From: Pseudomonadales bacterium
GTDB lineage: Bacteria > Pseudomonadota > Gammaproteobacteria > Pseudomonadales > Azotimanducaceae
Assembly (NCBI GenBank): GCA_012103505.1
Contig: WLWP01000001.1
Span: 2,666,001 to 2,730,000 of the forward strand
DNA length: 64,000 nt
Direction of reading: 5' to 3'
This document shows, piece after piece, positions 46,788 to 55,057 of this stretch; position 1 is the first letter of the stretch; each line of letters opens with the position of its first letter. The translations under genes were made by a program, and so were the position numbers. A model generated the notes under the pieces. That model ran no database searches and was not told the origin of the DNA. It saw only the letters and a list, made by a program, of their open reading frames with translations.

Positions 46788-47678
46788 CTACGCAAACGGA
46801 TCAGTTCCTGTGCGCATAAAGGGAGCAACGCGTTGTCTGTCCGGGTTCTGACTGTCCTCGTATGGGTACAAAGCGGCACCGATGAGTCGCTTGAGCTCGG
46901 GATACTTTTCGAGGAGCTGAGGTGATGTGCCTTGTTCGTAGTTGTGTTGCGGTCGCATATACGAGCGCATGTAGTTTTGCACAAGCGTTACCCTCAATCC
47001 GGGGTTGGTTCTGGGTTCTGAAGCGTGCCAAGTCGCACCGTTCCAAATCGCCAACGAGCCTGCTTTGGCGATTAGTGGCACAAACGTGTATCCCGTTTTG
47101 TCGCGATCCGATTCATGCGGCAACGTCGCACGACCATAGTGGTGACTCCCAGGTACAAACACGGTGGGTCCATCCTCCGATCCTGAGTAGTCTGTGCAAA
47201 TCCAGGAGGCGTTGCACATATGCGCAATTTGTCCTGCGCCTGGCGGGATGCCATGCGAATCACTGTGCAAGCCGAGACCATCGCTTCCTTGGCCTTTGAT
47301 AATCCAAGTTTGCCCGGAAAAAACAGCACTCTGACCCAACAGCCAGCGTACGAGAGCGACGTTTACCGGATTGATTGCTGCCTCAACAAAAACCTCATCC
47401 TCTTCCAATAAGTCCCAACTGTTCTGACTCACTTCAGCCATCGCCGGTGAAGCCGTGCGGTAGTCGCCTATCTCACAACCATTGCGCTTTTCGCATGTTT
47501 TAATGATCGCTTCTCGCAACCTCTCAATGAAACCGTCACTAGCTTGCATTTTTTCGGGCGGCACGATCGTCATACCGTACGCCTCAAGCTCGACAACGTG
47601 TTCATAGAGGTCGTATTGTTTGATCTCTGCCATTAAGTTGTCCACATCCGGGTAGACTTGGTACTCAGCTAAGCTCAT
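46788..47678 (-). CDS. Phytanoyl-CoA dioxygenase (PhyH) family oxygenase
   Basis: A 296-residue member with strong ribosome site (AAGGAG) before ATG 47678. Fe ligands: HxD in GLGLHSDSHGIPP near residue 138 and distal His in GATWHASEPRTNPGLRVTL near 215, with the following Arg. VFVPGSHHYGRATL is the conserved turn. The protein resembles the one at 20280-21305 in its start (DLYEHVVELEAYGMTIVPPE versus GLLENLAELEAFGYTVLTPD), so they are paralogues. It is downstream of the thiolase-like/DUF35 pair on the same strand. Confidence 0.9.
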   Translation of the reverse strand: MSLAEYQVYPDVDNLMAEIKQYDLYEHVVELEAYGMTIVPPEKMQASDGFIERLREAIIKTCEKRNGCEIGDYRTASPAMAEVSQNSWDLLEEDEVFVEAAINPVNVALVRWLLGQSAVFSGQTWIIKGQGSDGLGLHSDSHGIPPGAGQIAHMCNASWICTDYSGSEDGPTVFVPGSHHYGRATLPHESDRDKTGYTFVPLIAKAGSLAIWNGATWHASEPRTNPGLRVTLVQNYMRSYMRPQHNYEQGTSPQLLEKYPELKRLIGAALYPYEDSQNPDRQRVAPFMRTGTDPFA

Positions 47679-47712
47679 AAGTGCTCCTTAATTGTTCTGC
47701 GGGACAGATGAC

Positions 47713-48232
47713 TTAATCAATCGGATATCGCCACGGCTGGGGAGGTTGCTCTACATCGTCATTCACCGTCCAAAGTGGCATCGCAATACCGTCGCCCATA
47801 TCTTGGAACACAACTTTAACCTGCGTGCCAATCCCAACTTGCGCAACCATCTGCCGATGCCAACGCGCCATCGGTCGTGGCCAGATTGCCTTGTACACGC
47901 AAGCCATCAAATTCGTTCGGGCTGTTACGCTGCTCTTCAAGTTCGACTAACAACAACATGTACGGCAAGTGCGGCCTAAAAACGCCCTGGATGGCGTGGT
48001 GCACCTCACCGTATGAGTAGACAACCCCGCGGCCGCTAACAGGTTCCCACGTTGCGTCTTGATACGCACAAAATGGACAAGCCGTCGTCGGTGGGAAACG
48101 CATCAGGGAACAGCTGACACACTTTTGCAGCCGCAGCTCGTGTTTGCCACACCACGAAAAAAACTCTAAATGTTCTTGGTCCAGATCGTCTAGGTGAACC
48201 GGCATTTCCAAATAGCTGCCTTCAATAGCCAT
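47713..48232 (-). pseudogene. DUF35 (OB-fold, thiolase-associated) protein with a frameshift
   Basis: From ATG 48232, one base after the thiolase-like stop, the first frame gives the rubredoxin-like zinc ribbon (CVSCSLMRFPPTTACPFCAY) and the OB-fold (GRGVVYSYGEVHHAIQGVF, LLLVELEEQ). The frame then derails after about ATTDGALAS near 47854. The next frame carries the missing C-terminus: QMVAQVGIGTQVKVVFQDMG, DGIAMPLWTV and a terminal PWRYP, a common ending in this family. One extra base explains it. DUF35 proteins partner with thiolase-like enzymes, as with the preceding gene. The joined protein would be about 172 residues. Confidence 0.82.
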
Positions 48233-48233
48233 G

Positions 48234-49487
48234 CTAAGCCCCCCTCGCCATAACCATCGCTGAACCCATACCCGGTGTTCCCCAACCAAGATTCGCACTT
48301 AACTCTACGTCTTTGACCTGTCGACAGCCGCCCCGTGCATAGTCGTAGGTGTGTTGGCGTTTGCCATCGGGACCAATCGGGCAACTATCATCGACGTCAT
48401 GGCGCAACTGGCGCACATTTTCGATCACCATGTTGACGCCATGGGTGTAGCCCTCACACAGATGGCCGCCACTGGTGTTGTTGGGTCGCTCTCCACCGAG
48501 GCGCATTTTACCGGAGCTAACATAATCACCACCTTCGCCCTTCTCACAAAAACCGTAGTCTTCGAGCTGCATCATGGTCGTAAACGTGAACGCATCGTAC
48601 GAACCGGTCACCTGTATATCCTCGGGACCCACTCCTGCGTTTGGCCACAAAATGTCTTTGGCATAATGCCCGGCAACCGTAGATATAGGTCCCGACTGAT
48701 AGTGCATGTCCGCTCTGGGTTTGCAGCAGCGGCCAACTACTGACTGAATGACTGCAGGTGTGCGTTGACAATCTTTTGCACGTTCAGTGCTTGTAACAAC
48801 AATCGCAACACCGTTGTCAGTCTCGACGCAGCAATCGAGGAGATGGAGGGGTTTTACGATCATTCGACTGGCGAGAACATCGTCGACGGTGAGTTCTTTC
48901 TGGTAGTAGGCCTTCGGATTGTTCGCGGCATGCTCGGCATGAATCACTTTGACGTGTGCCACCTGTTCCGGAGTCGTGCCATAGTCATACATATGGCGCA
49001 TAAAGGACTGGCAGAACATTTGGCCCGCACTGGAAAGCCCGATGCCTCGCGAAAGGAGGGCGCCCCCTGACATAGGGGATCCGCGGCCGCGACCGGTGCC
49101 GCCAATCCGAACCTGACTAAAACCGTTCATGGCTCGATAGATCACCACAGTTTTACACATGCCAGCTTCAATCACGCCCATCGCGATACCGACTAATGCC
49201 TCAATACTTGAACCACCACCGTATACATCCATATGAAAATTGAGCCGTATGCCTAGATCACCGGCAATGACTGGCGATGGCGTTGAGTCGTTAAAGCTAT
49301 AGGACAGCATCCCATCGACATCGCTCATGCTCAGCCCAGCATCCTCGACTGCTGCTCTGACAGCACGAGTGCCTAGGCCTCGTGTCGTCGTACCTGAACC
49401 TCTGGAGTATTCAGTTTCGCCAACACCCACGATCGCGTATTTCCCGCGCAGATGCTGATTTGAGGTTGCATCAACTTCCTGTCCCAT
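48234..49487 (-). CDS. Thiolase-like protein (SCP-x/Ltp2 type)
   Basis: From ATG 49487 behind GGGGAGGG, a 417-residue thiolase-fold protein: GKYAIVGVGETEYSRGSG, GLSMSDVDGMLSYS, and VTGSYDAFTFTTMMQLEDYG. In biosynthetic or degradative thiolases the nucleophilic Cys sits in the GGGSS region before helix 3. Here it reads VYGGGSSIEALVG with no Cys. This, and the adjacent DUF35 gene, resemble the Ltp2/ChsH2 retro-aldolases of steroid side-chain breakdown rather than a true thiolase. The C-terminal block is NTSGGHLCEGYTHGVN. The assignment to aldol cleavage is inference. The DUF35 gene follows 1 bp later. Confidence 0.87.
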   Translation of the reverse strand: MGQEVDATSNQHLRGKYAIVGVGETEYSRGSGTTTRGLGTRAVRAAVEDAGLSMSDVDGMLSYSFNDSTPSPVIAGDLGIRLNFHMDVYGGGSSIEALVGIAMGVIEAGMCKTVVIYRAMNGFSQVRIGGTGRGRGSPMSGGALLSRGIGLSSAGQMFCQSFMRHMYDYGTTPEQVAHVKVIHAEHAANNPKAYYQKELTVDDVLASRMIVKPLHLLDCCVETDNGVAIVVTSTERAKDCQRTPAVIQSVVGRCCKPRADMHYQSGPISTVAGHYAKDILWPNAGVGPEDIQVTGSYDAFTFTTMMQLEDYGFCEKGEGGDYVSSGKMRLGGERPNNTSGGHLCEGYTHGVNMVIENVRQLRHDVDDSCPIGPDGKRQHTYDYARGGCRQVKDVELSANLGWGTPGMGSAMVMARGA

Positions 49488-49693
49488 ATTGCCCTCCCCG
49501 GCATTTGAACCCAACACAACCTTATTGAACCACAGCCGCTAAATCCAGTTCGCCATTTGACAAAGAGGGCGGTGGTTAAGTTGAGTATGTGGTTTACTAC
49601 TGCGCTATTAGGCGACACTTGCGCTTGCGGTACTACGGACCGTTGCGACCGACCATCGACAATTAAAAAAGTCGTCATTGAGGGGATGAAATT

Positions 49694-51106
49694 TTGAATA
49701 CCAACACTGTTTCGCTTGCCGGAACTCCGGCAGCGTCACCACTGGGTTATTTTAGCTGGACCTTTGGCCAAGCAGCGCGCGATCCCTACTACATCATGGT
49801 CATCATCTACATCTTCTATCCTTACTTCAGTAACAAGGTGGTCGGCGACCCGGTGCAAGGCCAGGCGTTGATAGGCTATATCACGGCAACCGCGGGATTC
49901 CTGCTTGCCATCACAGCACCTTTTTTGGGCGCTATCGCGGACAAAGATGGCAGGCGAAAACCATGGTTGGTTGGCACCGTCTCCGTCATGGCACTGGGTG
50001 CGTTCTCACTCTGGTTTATCGAACCTAACGACCAGGGTTTGAGTCTCACGATGTCGTTGCTCATCTTGTTTTTGATAAAAGTTTGTTTCACCGTTTCAGA
50101 GGTTTTTCACAATGCAATGCTGCCCTCCATCGCACCGGCAAATCGGGTCGGTCTAATTTCTGGCTTAGCATTTTCGCTCGGCAATAGCGGCGGTCTACTG
50201 ATGATGTTGTTTGTGTTGCTGGCGTTCGCACTGCCAGGCACCCAGCCGTGGGGCTTCTTACCCGACGCGCCGCTGTTTGGCATCGATCAATCTGCACACG
50301 AACATGATCGCATTGTCGGACCCATCGCCGGTGTGTGGATGCTCTTGTTTACTCTACCGGTCTTGCTGTTCACACCCGACGGTAAAGCCTCGCCATCTCC
50401 GATGTGGCAACTCGCAAAGGAAGGTGTTGCTGACGTCGTACAAACAATTAAACACGTCCGACACTATTCGAATATCGCCAGGTACCTTCTCGCAAGAATG
50501 TTCTTTATCGACGGGATGGTCGGTGTTCTGACCTTCGGCGGAGTTTATGCATCCGGGACATTTGGTTGGGATACGACAACGCTTCTTATCTTTGGATTGT
50601 GCACGAGTGGCTCGGCTATGTTTGGCGCCTACATTGGTGGCCGATTAGATGACCGGGTCGGCTCCATCCGGGCACTCCAGATCGCGATTACCACGAGCTC
50701 TATCGTCCTCCTCACTTTAGTCTCGGTGCAACCAGACACCATCCTGTACTTCGTCCAAGTCGGTTCTGAGCCAGTTTGGAACTCGCCTTATTTCGCCACA
50801 CTACCGGAACTGTTCTATTTCGGAACCAATCAAGTCTTTGCAATGTTCTTTGTCACAGGGTTATCCGCTTCGAGAACGCTAATGGCTCGCATCGCACCTC
50901 CAGAGATGGCCACCCAATTCTTCGGTCTGTTTGCCCTATCGGCGACGGTGACCGCTTTCCTCGCCCCTCTCTTGGTGGCCACCGCAACAGACATATTCGA
51001 ATCCCAAAGAATCGGTTTCGCTTCTCTGGCAATTCTTATGGTGATCGGAGCTGTGATGCTACTAAAGGTCAAAGAGGAACAGGCAACAGTGGCAGGGAGC
51101 GCTTAA
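49694..51106 (+). CDS. MFS transporter, UMF1/Atg22-like
   Basis: A 470-residue membrane protein. SWTFGQAARDPYYIMVIIYIF near residue 20, APFLGAIADKDGRRKPWL near 90, and FHNAMLPSIAPANRVGLISG near 140 are the marks of the UMF1 family (Atg22-like effluxers, often for amino acids). The start is TTG 49694 with GAGGGG upstream. The 206-bp gap to the divergent thiolase-like gene shows no other gene. It converges on the esterase gene with a 10-bp gap. Confidence 0.86.
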   Translation: MNTNTVSLAGTPAASPLGYFSWTFGQAARDPYYIMVIIYIFYPYFSNKVVGDPVQGQALIGYITATAGFLLAITAPFLGAIADKDGRRKPWLVGTVSVMALGAFSLWFIEPNDQGLSLTMSLLILFLIKVCFTVSEVFHNAMLPSIAPANRVGLISGLAFSLGNSGGLLMMLFVLLAFALPGTQPWGFLPDAPLFGIDQSAHEHDRIVGPIAGVWMLLFTLPVLLFTPDGKASPSPMWQLAKEGVADVVQTIKHVRHYSNIARYLLARMFFIDGMVGVLTFGGVYASGTFGWDTTTLLIFGLCTSGSAMFGAYIGGRLDDRVGSIRALQIAITTSSIVLLTLVSVQPDTILYFVQVGSEPVWNSPYFATLPELFYFGTNQVFAMFFVTGLSASRTLMARIAPPEMATQFFGLFALSATVTAFLAPLLVATATDIFESQRIGFASLAILMVIGAVMLLKVKEEQATVAGSA

Positions 51107-51116
51107 CCGAGTCAGA

Positions 51117-52139
51117 TCAGCCGCGCCACAACCAACGCAAGGTCTCTGCAAAGAGCGCGCCGCCGTGAAACAAACTATGACCACCTTCACCAAATTCAAA
51201 ATGGTAATCGTAGCCTGCGTAATCAAGGGACGCTGCCATCTGTTTGTTTGCTAGCGGCCAGCTCCCGAAAGTAATATTCCCATCGCTTATACCGCTCGTC
51301 AGATAGGTTCGAATGGGTTTGCGTTCGTTCGAGCGAATCAGGAAAGGATAGTTGTGACCCCCACGTATATTCACAAACGATCCACAGTGGCTAATCACCT
51401 TCCGAAATTGGTTTGGATGATGCCAGGCTGTATTGAAAGCACAGATGCCGCCACTAGAAATTCCACATATCGCGCGTTCATCAGGATTATCGGAAAGCGT
51501 CACACCTAGTTCACTTGCCGCTAGCGGCAGGACTTCCTCAATCAGAAACTCGCCATAGATTGGCGTTAAGCTGTCATATTCAAAGCTTCGTTGCGCGCGA
51601 TCGCGAGGATCCGAATCGACGCCCTCTCCTGCGTCTGGGTCGCCGGTCACTCTACCTGGCATGACAAAAACCGCTGCCATGGCCGGAATTTCACCGGCAT
51701 GAATTAAATTATCCATAACAACCGTTGTACGGACCGGACCTTCAGGATCCGCATACAGGAGTCCGTCATTGAAGACGATAACTGGCAGAGGACCTGCCGT
51801 GTTGCTCGGGGTGTAGAGAAGAATGTCCCGCGTTGTGGCCTGATAGTGACCAGTTGAACGCCAAGCCTCTAGAGATACAGTTTTCCCTTGGGGTACGCTG
51901 TCATCTACATAAGCCTCTTTGCATGGATGATATTGGGCGTCACCAGGGACGCGAAGGGCATCAAGTAGCTCAAAATTGCTTCGTCCGTTAACGACTCTCT
52001 CAGCTGGAAAGTCTTGATCTAGACCAAGCCGTTTGAAGTCCTCGATACCGAGACCCCACGCTCCATGACTCGCGAGTATGCCGCTGCCAAAAGCCATTCG
52101 TTTAAGTGCTTGTCGACGGCTATTCAAAACAGGGTACAT
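51117..52139 (-). CDS. Esterase of the enterochelin-esterase-like (esterase D) family, Tat-like signal
   Basis: A 340-residue protein. The N-terminus NSRRQALKRMAFGSGILASH resembles a twin-arginine signal. The nucleophile elbow GISSGG lies in ERAICGISSGGICAFNTAWH, and the catalytic His is near the end in EFGEGGHSLFHGG. The fold (LPVIVFNDGLLYADPEG at the oxyanion strand) fits the putative esterase family that includes enterochelin esterase and feruloyl esterases. Substrate unknown. It is 8 bp downstream of the P450 gene, probably in one operon. Confidence 0.87.
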   Translation of the reverse strand: MYPVLNSRRQALKRMAFGSGILASHGAWGLGIEDFKRLGLDQDFPAERVVNGRSNFELLDALRVPGDAQYHPCKEAYVDDSVPQGKTVSLEAWRSTGHYQATTRDILLYTPSNTAGPLPVIVFNDGLLYADPEGPVRTTVVMDNLIHAGEIPAMAAVFVMPGRVTGDPDAGEGVDSDPRDRAQRSFEYDSLTPIYGEFLIEEVLPLAASELGVTLSDNPDERAICGISSGGICAFNTAWHHPNQFRKVISHCGSFVNIRGGHNYPFLIRSNERKPIRTYLTSGISDGNITFGSWPLANKQMAASLDYAGYDYHFEFGEGGHSLFHGGALFAETLRWLWRG

Positions 52140-52147
52140 GTGTCAGT

Positions 52148-53368
52148 TCAATCCCACGCCAGTTGCACCGCCTCTGGTCCCCGGAAAAAGGGATTTGGCG
52201 GATAACTTAGGCTGTCCATGTTGGTAATACACAAGCCAGGTAGTTCAGTGATTAGCTTGCGAACGGCAATTTCGGTCTCGAGCCGCGCGAGCTGCGCACC
52301 GAGACAAAAGTGCGCCCCACCACCAAAAGACTTCGCACGGTGAAAGGTTCGATCGACGTTCAGCTTCTCAGAATCTTCGTAGCGCCGATCATCATGGTTC
52401 GCTGAACCAAGCATCAAAACGATCATCTGACCTGCCTTTATCGTCTCACCATGCATTTCCACATCTTCCTGAGCTACCCGAGGCAGTTGCTGAACTGAAG
52501 AATCAAAGCGCAAAAACTCCTCAACGGCGTCGGACATCTTGTCTGGATGCTCTCTTAGATAGGCCAACTGTTCTCGGTTTTGAAATAGAGCAAGAACAGC
52601 ATTACAGATGAGATTTACGGTCGTCTCGTGACCGGCAATGAAGAGCAAGCGGACGTTGTGAATCAACTCTTTCTCGCTCAAGGCACCGCCATCATCGCGA
52701 GCTTCAATCAACGCAGACGTCAGATCATCAGTAGGGTTTGCTCGCTTCTCCCGGACTAGTGCACTTAAGAAGTCATCGAACTCCCGTATCGCCTCATCCG
52801 CCGCTTCGTCATCTGCCGCCAAAAGGTCATTGCCAAAACGAATAATGTCCTGTGACAACTGAGCAAAGTGCTCACGCTGATCTTCCGGGATGCCTAGCAT
52901 ATCGCTGATGATCGTCGCTGGGATTGGGTGGGCAAAGTCGCCTTTCAACTCCATCGTGCGATCGGCGCGATGCGCCTCGATTATATTCGCCACCAATGAC
53001 TCTATGACCGGCCTCATCGCCTCCATGCGCTTGGCGTTGAAAGCCTTAACCATCAAACTTCGAATTCGCGTGTGATCTGGTGGATCCAAATTCAGAATAC
53101 CGCTGCTAAATCGGTCGACTTGTTGGATGGGTCGTAGGTCCGGGACACCAGGTGGAGGGTTTTTAGCGAAACGCTTGTCGCGCAATATGGCGTCCACATC
53201 TTCGTATCGTGTGATACGCCAAAAACCAAAGTCGGCATCCCAAATCACAGCCTTAGTCCGAAGATGTTGGTACGCATCGTAAGGATTCGCAAAGAAGCGA
53301 CGCGCTTCCTCAGGCAGGTTGCCTGTGGCTGCAGCCGATGCGCTAGTTTCAACGTCTGTTGACATCAC
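52148..53368 (-). CDS. Cytochrome P450
   Basis: A 406-residue soluble bacterial P450. The I-helix reads LLFIAGHETTVNLICNAVLA (oxygen-activating GHETT), the K-helix ExxR is in EEFLRFDSSVQQLPRVA, and the haem loop is FGGGAHFCLGAQLARLE with Cys near residue 356. It oxidises an unknown organic substrate and needs a ferredoxin or flavodoxin partner, none of which is adjacent. Its downstream neighbour is a Tat-type esterase. The ribosome site before ATG 53368 reads GGAGGAATG on the minus strand. Confidence 0.93.
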   Translation of the reverse strand: MMSTDVETSASAAATGNLPEEARRFFANPYDAYQHLRTKAVIWDADFGFWRITRYEDVDAILRDKRFAKNPPPGVPDLRPIQQVDRFSSGILNLDPPDHTRIRSLMVKAFNAKRMEAMRPVIESLVANIIEAHRADRTMELKGDFAHPIPATIISDMLGIPEDQREHFAQLSQDIIRFGNDLLAADDEAADEAIREFDDFLSALVREKRANPTDDLTSALIEARDDGGALSEKELIHNVRLLFIAGHETTVNLICNAVLALFQNREQLAYLREHPDKMSDAVEEFLRFDSSVQQLPRVAQEDVEMHGETIKAGQMIVLMLGSANHDDRRYEDSEKLNVDRTFHRAKSFGGGAHFCLGAQLARLETEIAVRKLITELPGLCITNMDSLSYPPNPFFRGPEAVQLAWD

Positions 53369-53457
53369 ATTCCTCCAGTTTCCTGAACTGGAGAAGATTC
53401 TACGCCAACCTCGAGGAACAATCCTCAGCTACGGACGAGCTCACATAGCGATAGCTC

Positions 53458-53859
53458 TTAACCGCCCCAGAGAGCCAAAATGCTTGATATGACCAAGATG
53501 AGAACCACTTGACTGCTGATAGCAATCGCAAAGGCATCCCACTTTTTTAGAAACGCATAGCCCGGTAGGCCAGTAGCCACACAAAAACAAACGGCAACTA
53601 GCAGACCTAGTTCAAGACCTCCAGCAAGACTCTCGACACCGAGACGCTGCTGCAGAACAGCAAGACCTAACGTCAGGGCGAGTGTCGCAAATAGGCCAAA
53701 GGCGTATGTATAGGGGGGTATTTCCTTTGTGTGTTCCGCGCGATCTTTAGCGCCGTACGCCCTTGCCCACGGTTCACCGAAGAAGACCGTAAACCAGAGT
53801 GTTAACAAGATCTGTCCAACAACAACGCATACCAGTACAGCTAACCAGCTCTCGACCAT
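53458..53859 (-). CDS. DUF1761 family membrane protein
   Basis: A 133-residue protein with four hydrophobic segments: WLAVLVCVVVGQILLTLWF, the middle pair around TYAFGLFATLALTLGLAVL and LGLLVAVCFCVATGLPGYAF, and the last AISSQVVLILVISSILALWG. FGEPWARAYGAK after the first helix is the typical DUF1761 loop. The function is unknown. On the same strand 22 bp behind the DUF6855-like gene. Confidence 0.75.
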   Translation of the reverse strand: MVESWLAVLVCVVVGQILLTLWFTVFFGEPWARAYGAKDRAEHTKEIPPYTYAFGLFATLALTLGLAVLQQRLGVESLAGGLELGLLVAVCFCVATGLPGYAFLKKWDAFAIAISSQVVLILVISSILALWGG

Positions 53860-53881
53860 TATCTGTCTCCCTCAAGTCTTA

Positions 53882-54301
53882 CTAAGTGATCGCCCGCACA
53901 CGATTGTTGCGGGCATTGTGTTCAAGTTCTACGAGCCCAAGTTGCTCAAGCACTGGACAAACATAATTTGCAAAACGTCCACGATAACCTTTGCGTAACC
54001 CGTAGTAGCCTCCCACAGGGTTCGACTCGTCACGAGCCCACGCCTCAACTGTACCAGGCTTCACAGGCTTACCTTCATCCGCGTTACCAAGCGGCATCCA
54101 GTCGTCAAATTCGCCTAACATCTCCTGTAGCTCATCAATGGCGCGCAGTTGATACGATAGCTCCGTCGTCCCCACGCGAACCACCAACCTGGCGGGATCT
54201 CCGGCTTCATCACGCCATGCAAGAAACTCCGAAGATCCTGGTGGGGTCTTCAATTTCCATGGATCCTCCTTTGTGCCCGATCCGTACGTCACCCCTGCCA
54301 T
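53882..54301 (-). CDS. DUF6855-like protein
   Basis: From ATG 54301, a 139-residue soluble protein: MAGVTYGSGTKEDPWKLKTP, then MLGEFDDWMPLGNADEGKPV, EAWARDESNPVGGYYGLRKG and GLVELEHNARNNRVRAI. I recognise this as a widespread small conserved family (DUF6855 by recollection) without known function. An upstream in-frame extension to 54334 is less likely. It is divergent from the WYL-type regulator, with a perfect inverted repeat between them. Confidence 0.68.
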   Translation of the reverse strand: MAGVTYGSGTKEDPWKLKTPPGSSEFLAWRDEAGDPARLVVRVGTTELSYQLRAIDELQEMLGEFDDWMPLGNADEGKPVKPGTVEAWARDESNPVGGYYGLRKGYRGRFANYVCPVLEQLGLVELEHNARNNRVRAIT

Positions 54302-54390
54302 TGACCACTCCTCTGATTTTCGAGCCACGTCCACACAGAGTTAATTGCGAACTCATGCATGAAGTTGAGTCTCATTCTGTCTCACGTAAT

Positions 54391-54407
54391 ATGACATCTA
54401 CTGTCAT
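54391..54407. promoter_or_regulatory. Putative operator: perfect 6-bp inverted repeat
   Basis: ATGACA, five bases, then TGTCAT. It lies 8 bp before the start codon of the WYL-type regulator and between that gene and the divergent DUF6855-like gene, within a 113-bp gap. TATATAAG follows directly. Symmetry and position suggest the binding site for the adjacent regulator, possibly autorepressing. No experiment or second copy supports this yet. Confidence 0.45.
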
Positions 54408-54414
54408 ATATAAG

Positions 54415-55056
54415 ATGGATCAGATGCGTGCATCCCGCCTCCTTCGAATATTACTGATCTTACAAAACCGAGGCCGTACGACGACCCGTCAGCTTGCTGA
54501 AGAACTTGAAGTCGCACAACGCACGGTTTTGCGCGACATCGATGCAATTGCTGAGGCTGGGCTACCGATCATCGTCTACCGAGGCAATACCGGTGGCATA
54601 GAACTGGGTTTTAACTACAGATCACGGTTAGTGGGACTCACTAAAGACGAATCCAAGGCTCTGGGGGTGATCCTCACCCAGATCGGCCAACCCCTGCATG
54701 ATCTTGGTATGGCCGAGGCAGGCGAGCGTGCGGTGCAAAAGTTGGTGGAGTCTCTCCCAGACGTCGTCCGAAAACCCCTAACAGAGGCGCAAGGCAAATT
54801 TTTCTTCGCAGCAGACGTGCGGTCGATACCCAGCGACCCTCGGATTCCGGCACTGGTCGCGGCGATCAATGAACAAGTGCTTGTGCGACTAAACTACCAA
54901 TCTGCACATCCGCAGGAGGTGCAGCCGATAGCGCTTAACTACCTCACCACTGGCTGGGCATTAATCGACCAACACAGTACTCAGACACCAATCCCGCTTC
55001 AACAATGGGGTGACATCAACATTTCTGCCTTGAAGTTCGATATAACCTCTGGCTGA
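54415..55056 (+). CDS. HTH_11/WYL-type transcriptional regulator (YafY-like, short)
   Basis: From ATG 54415, a 213-residue protein: an N-terminal DeoR-like HTH (MRASRLLRILLILQNRGRTT, TRQLAEELEVAQRTVLRDID), a linker (GLPIIVYRGNTGGIELGFNY), and the start of a WYL-like domain (VRLNYQSAHPQEVQPIALNYLT). Typical YafY-family proteins are 230-320 residues with a full WYL and WCX extension; here the C-terminus is short and the WYL motif is replaced by ALNYLTTGWALI. It probably senses a small ligand or nucleotide. A 6-bp inverted repeat lies in its own promoter. Confidence 0.8.
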   Translation: MDQMRASRLLRILLILQNRGRTTTRQLAEELEVAQRTVLRDIDAIAEAGLPIIVYRGNTGGIELGFNYRSRLVGLTKDESKALGVILTQIGQPLHDLGMAEAGERAVQKLVESLPDVVRKPLTEAQGKFFFAADVRSIPSDPRIPALVAAINEQVLVRLNYQSAHPQEVQPIALNYLTTGWALIDQHSTQTPIPLQQWGDINISALKFDITSG

Positions 55057-55057
55057 A

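Noticed and set aside
1320-47860. Programmed ribosomal frameshifting at the three split genes
   Set aside because: No slippery heptamer or downstream pseudoknot is evident, and the affected families are not known to use it; indel error or decay is simpler.
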